Source: CAZWUZ01 sp964637655 [NCBI: uncultured bacterium] (GTDB lineage Bacteria; DAOPZR01). From it: a stretch of 13,748 bases of DNA. A model generated the notes under the pieces. The model ran no database searches, was not told where the DNA came from, and worked only from the letters and a program-made list of their open reading frames with translations. How positions within the stretch are numbered: position 1 is the stretch's first letter; each line of letters opens with the position of its first letter. The translations under genes were made by a program, and so were the position numbers. The stretch spans positions 1 through 13,748 of the forward strand of contig CAZWUZ010000074.1 in the NCBI GenBank assembly GCA_964637655.1, read 5' to 3'. Of this stretch, positions 13,690-13,748 are shown piece by piece.

Positions 13690-13748
13690 GGCGAACGATT
13701 AGCGCTCTGCGTTGAGCCGCGCTAGCGGCGAAGCGCAGCAGCGCGAAG
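13690..13748 (-). repeat. attC site I (main type, cut by window edge)
   Basis: R' GTTCGCC (13690-13696, minus strand) and the full inner region match the main type. Its R'' lies beyond the window. It shows that at least one more cassette follows to the right. Confidence 0.85.

Larger units (their letters stand above)
7798..13748 (-). mobile_element. Integron gene-cassette array (continues beyond the window)
   Basis: Nine attC-like sites in one orientation separate single genes or toxin-antitoxin pairs, all on the minus strand, each gene followed at its 3' end by a site. This is the layout of a cassette array inserted by an integron integrase. Reading direction implies the attI end lies to the right of the window. 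No intI gene is present here, so it could be a complete chromosomal integron or an integrase-less cluster (CALIN). The ATPase gene left of 7798 is probably the last cassette, but its own attC is not recognisable. Confidence 0.88.

Noticed and set aside
9751-13748. CRISPR array as an explanation of the repeats
   Set aside because: Repeats are 330 to 940 bp apart with complete genes between them, and the repeat arms vary cassette by cassette, which fits attC and not CRISPR.

Overview
The window comes from a bacterial chromosome and has two contrasting halves. Positions 1 to about 6,360 are very GC-rich, with long antisense open frames typical of high-GC coding DNA. They carry ordinary chromosomal genes, including peptide chain release factor 3 (prfC). 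Positions from about 6,500 to 13,748 have a lower and more uneven base composition. The organism is a high-GC bacterium. A proteobacterium would fit the large integron-type array and the intergenic palindromic repeat, but no gene here fixes the taxon.

Left region: a tightly overlapping minus-strand operon runs from about 4,413 down to the window edge. It encodes a MinD/ParA-like ATPase, then a membrane protein joining an ECF-transporter S-component-like region to a HAMP linker and coiled coil. Next come an 850-residue protein whose C-terminal half resembles S-adenosylhomocysteine hydrolase, and the first codons of a probable exported protein. The operon and prfC (plus strand) diverge from an intergenic region with two facing sigma70-like promoters that are near mirror images, and an 83-bp palindromic repeat next to the ATPase start.

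Right region: an integron gene-cassette array. Nine attC-like sites (51 to 66 bp, the last cut by the window edge) separate the genes, all in one orientation, each at the 3' side of a minus-strand gene or gene pair. Each full site has R''/R' core arms and most have an L''/L' stem; several show an extra base in L''. In six of the eight cassettes with both ends visible, the 7-bp core at the cassette start is exactly complementary to the R'' arm at its own end, as expected if each cassette once existed as a circle. Cassettes read right to left, so an attI site and an intI integrase, if still present, should lie beyond 13,748.

Cassette contents from the inferred attI-proximal (right) side: a 107-aa unknown protein, a 7-TM membrane protein, a membrane-anchored unknown, a membrane-anchored HEAT-like protein, and a 174-aa unknown. 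Then follow three consecutive toxin-antitoxin cassettes, all with PIN-domain toxins but with three different antitoxin families (AbrB, Phd/YefM, RHH-like), and finally an AAA/DUF4143 ATPase beside prfC. The toxin-antitoxin and ATPase cassettes carry their own recognisable promoters. The five unknown-protein cassettes show none, and would depend on read-through or a promoter at attI. Two of the unknown proteins run into their attC site and end at a TAA supplied by it.
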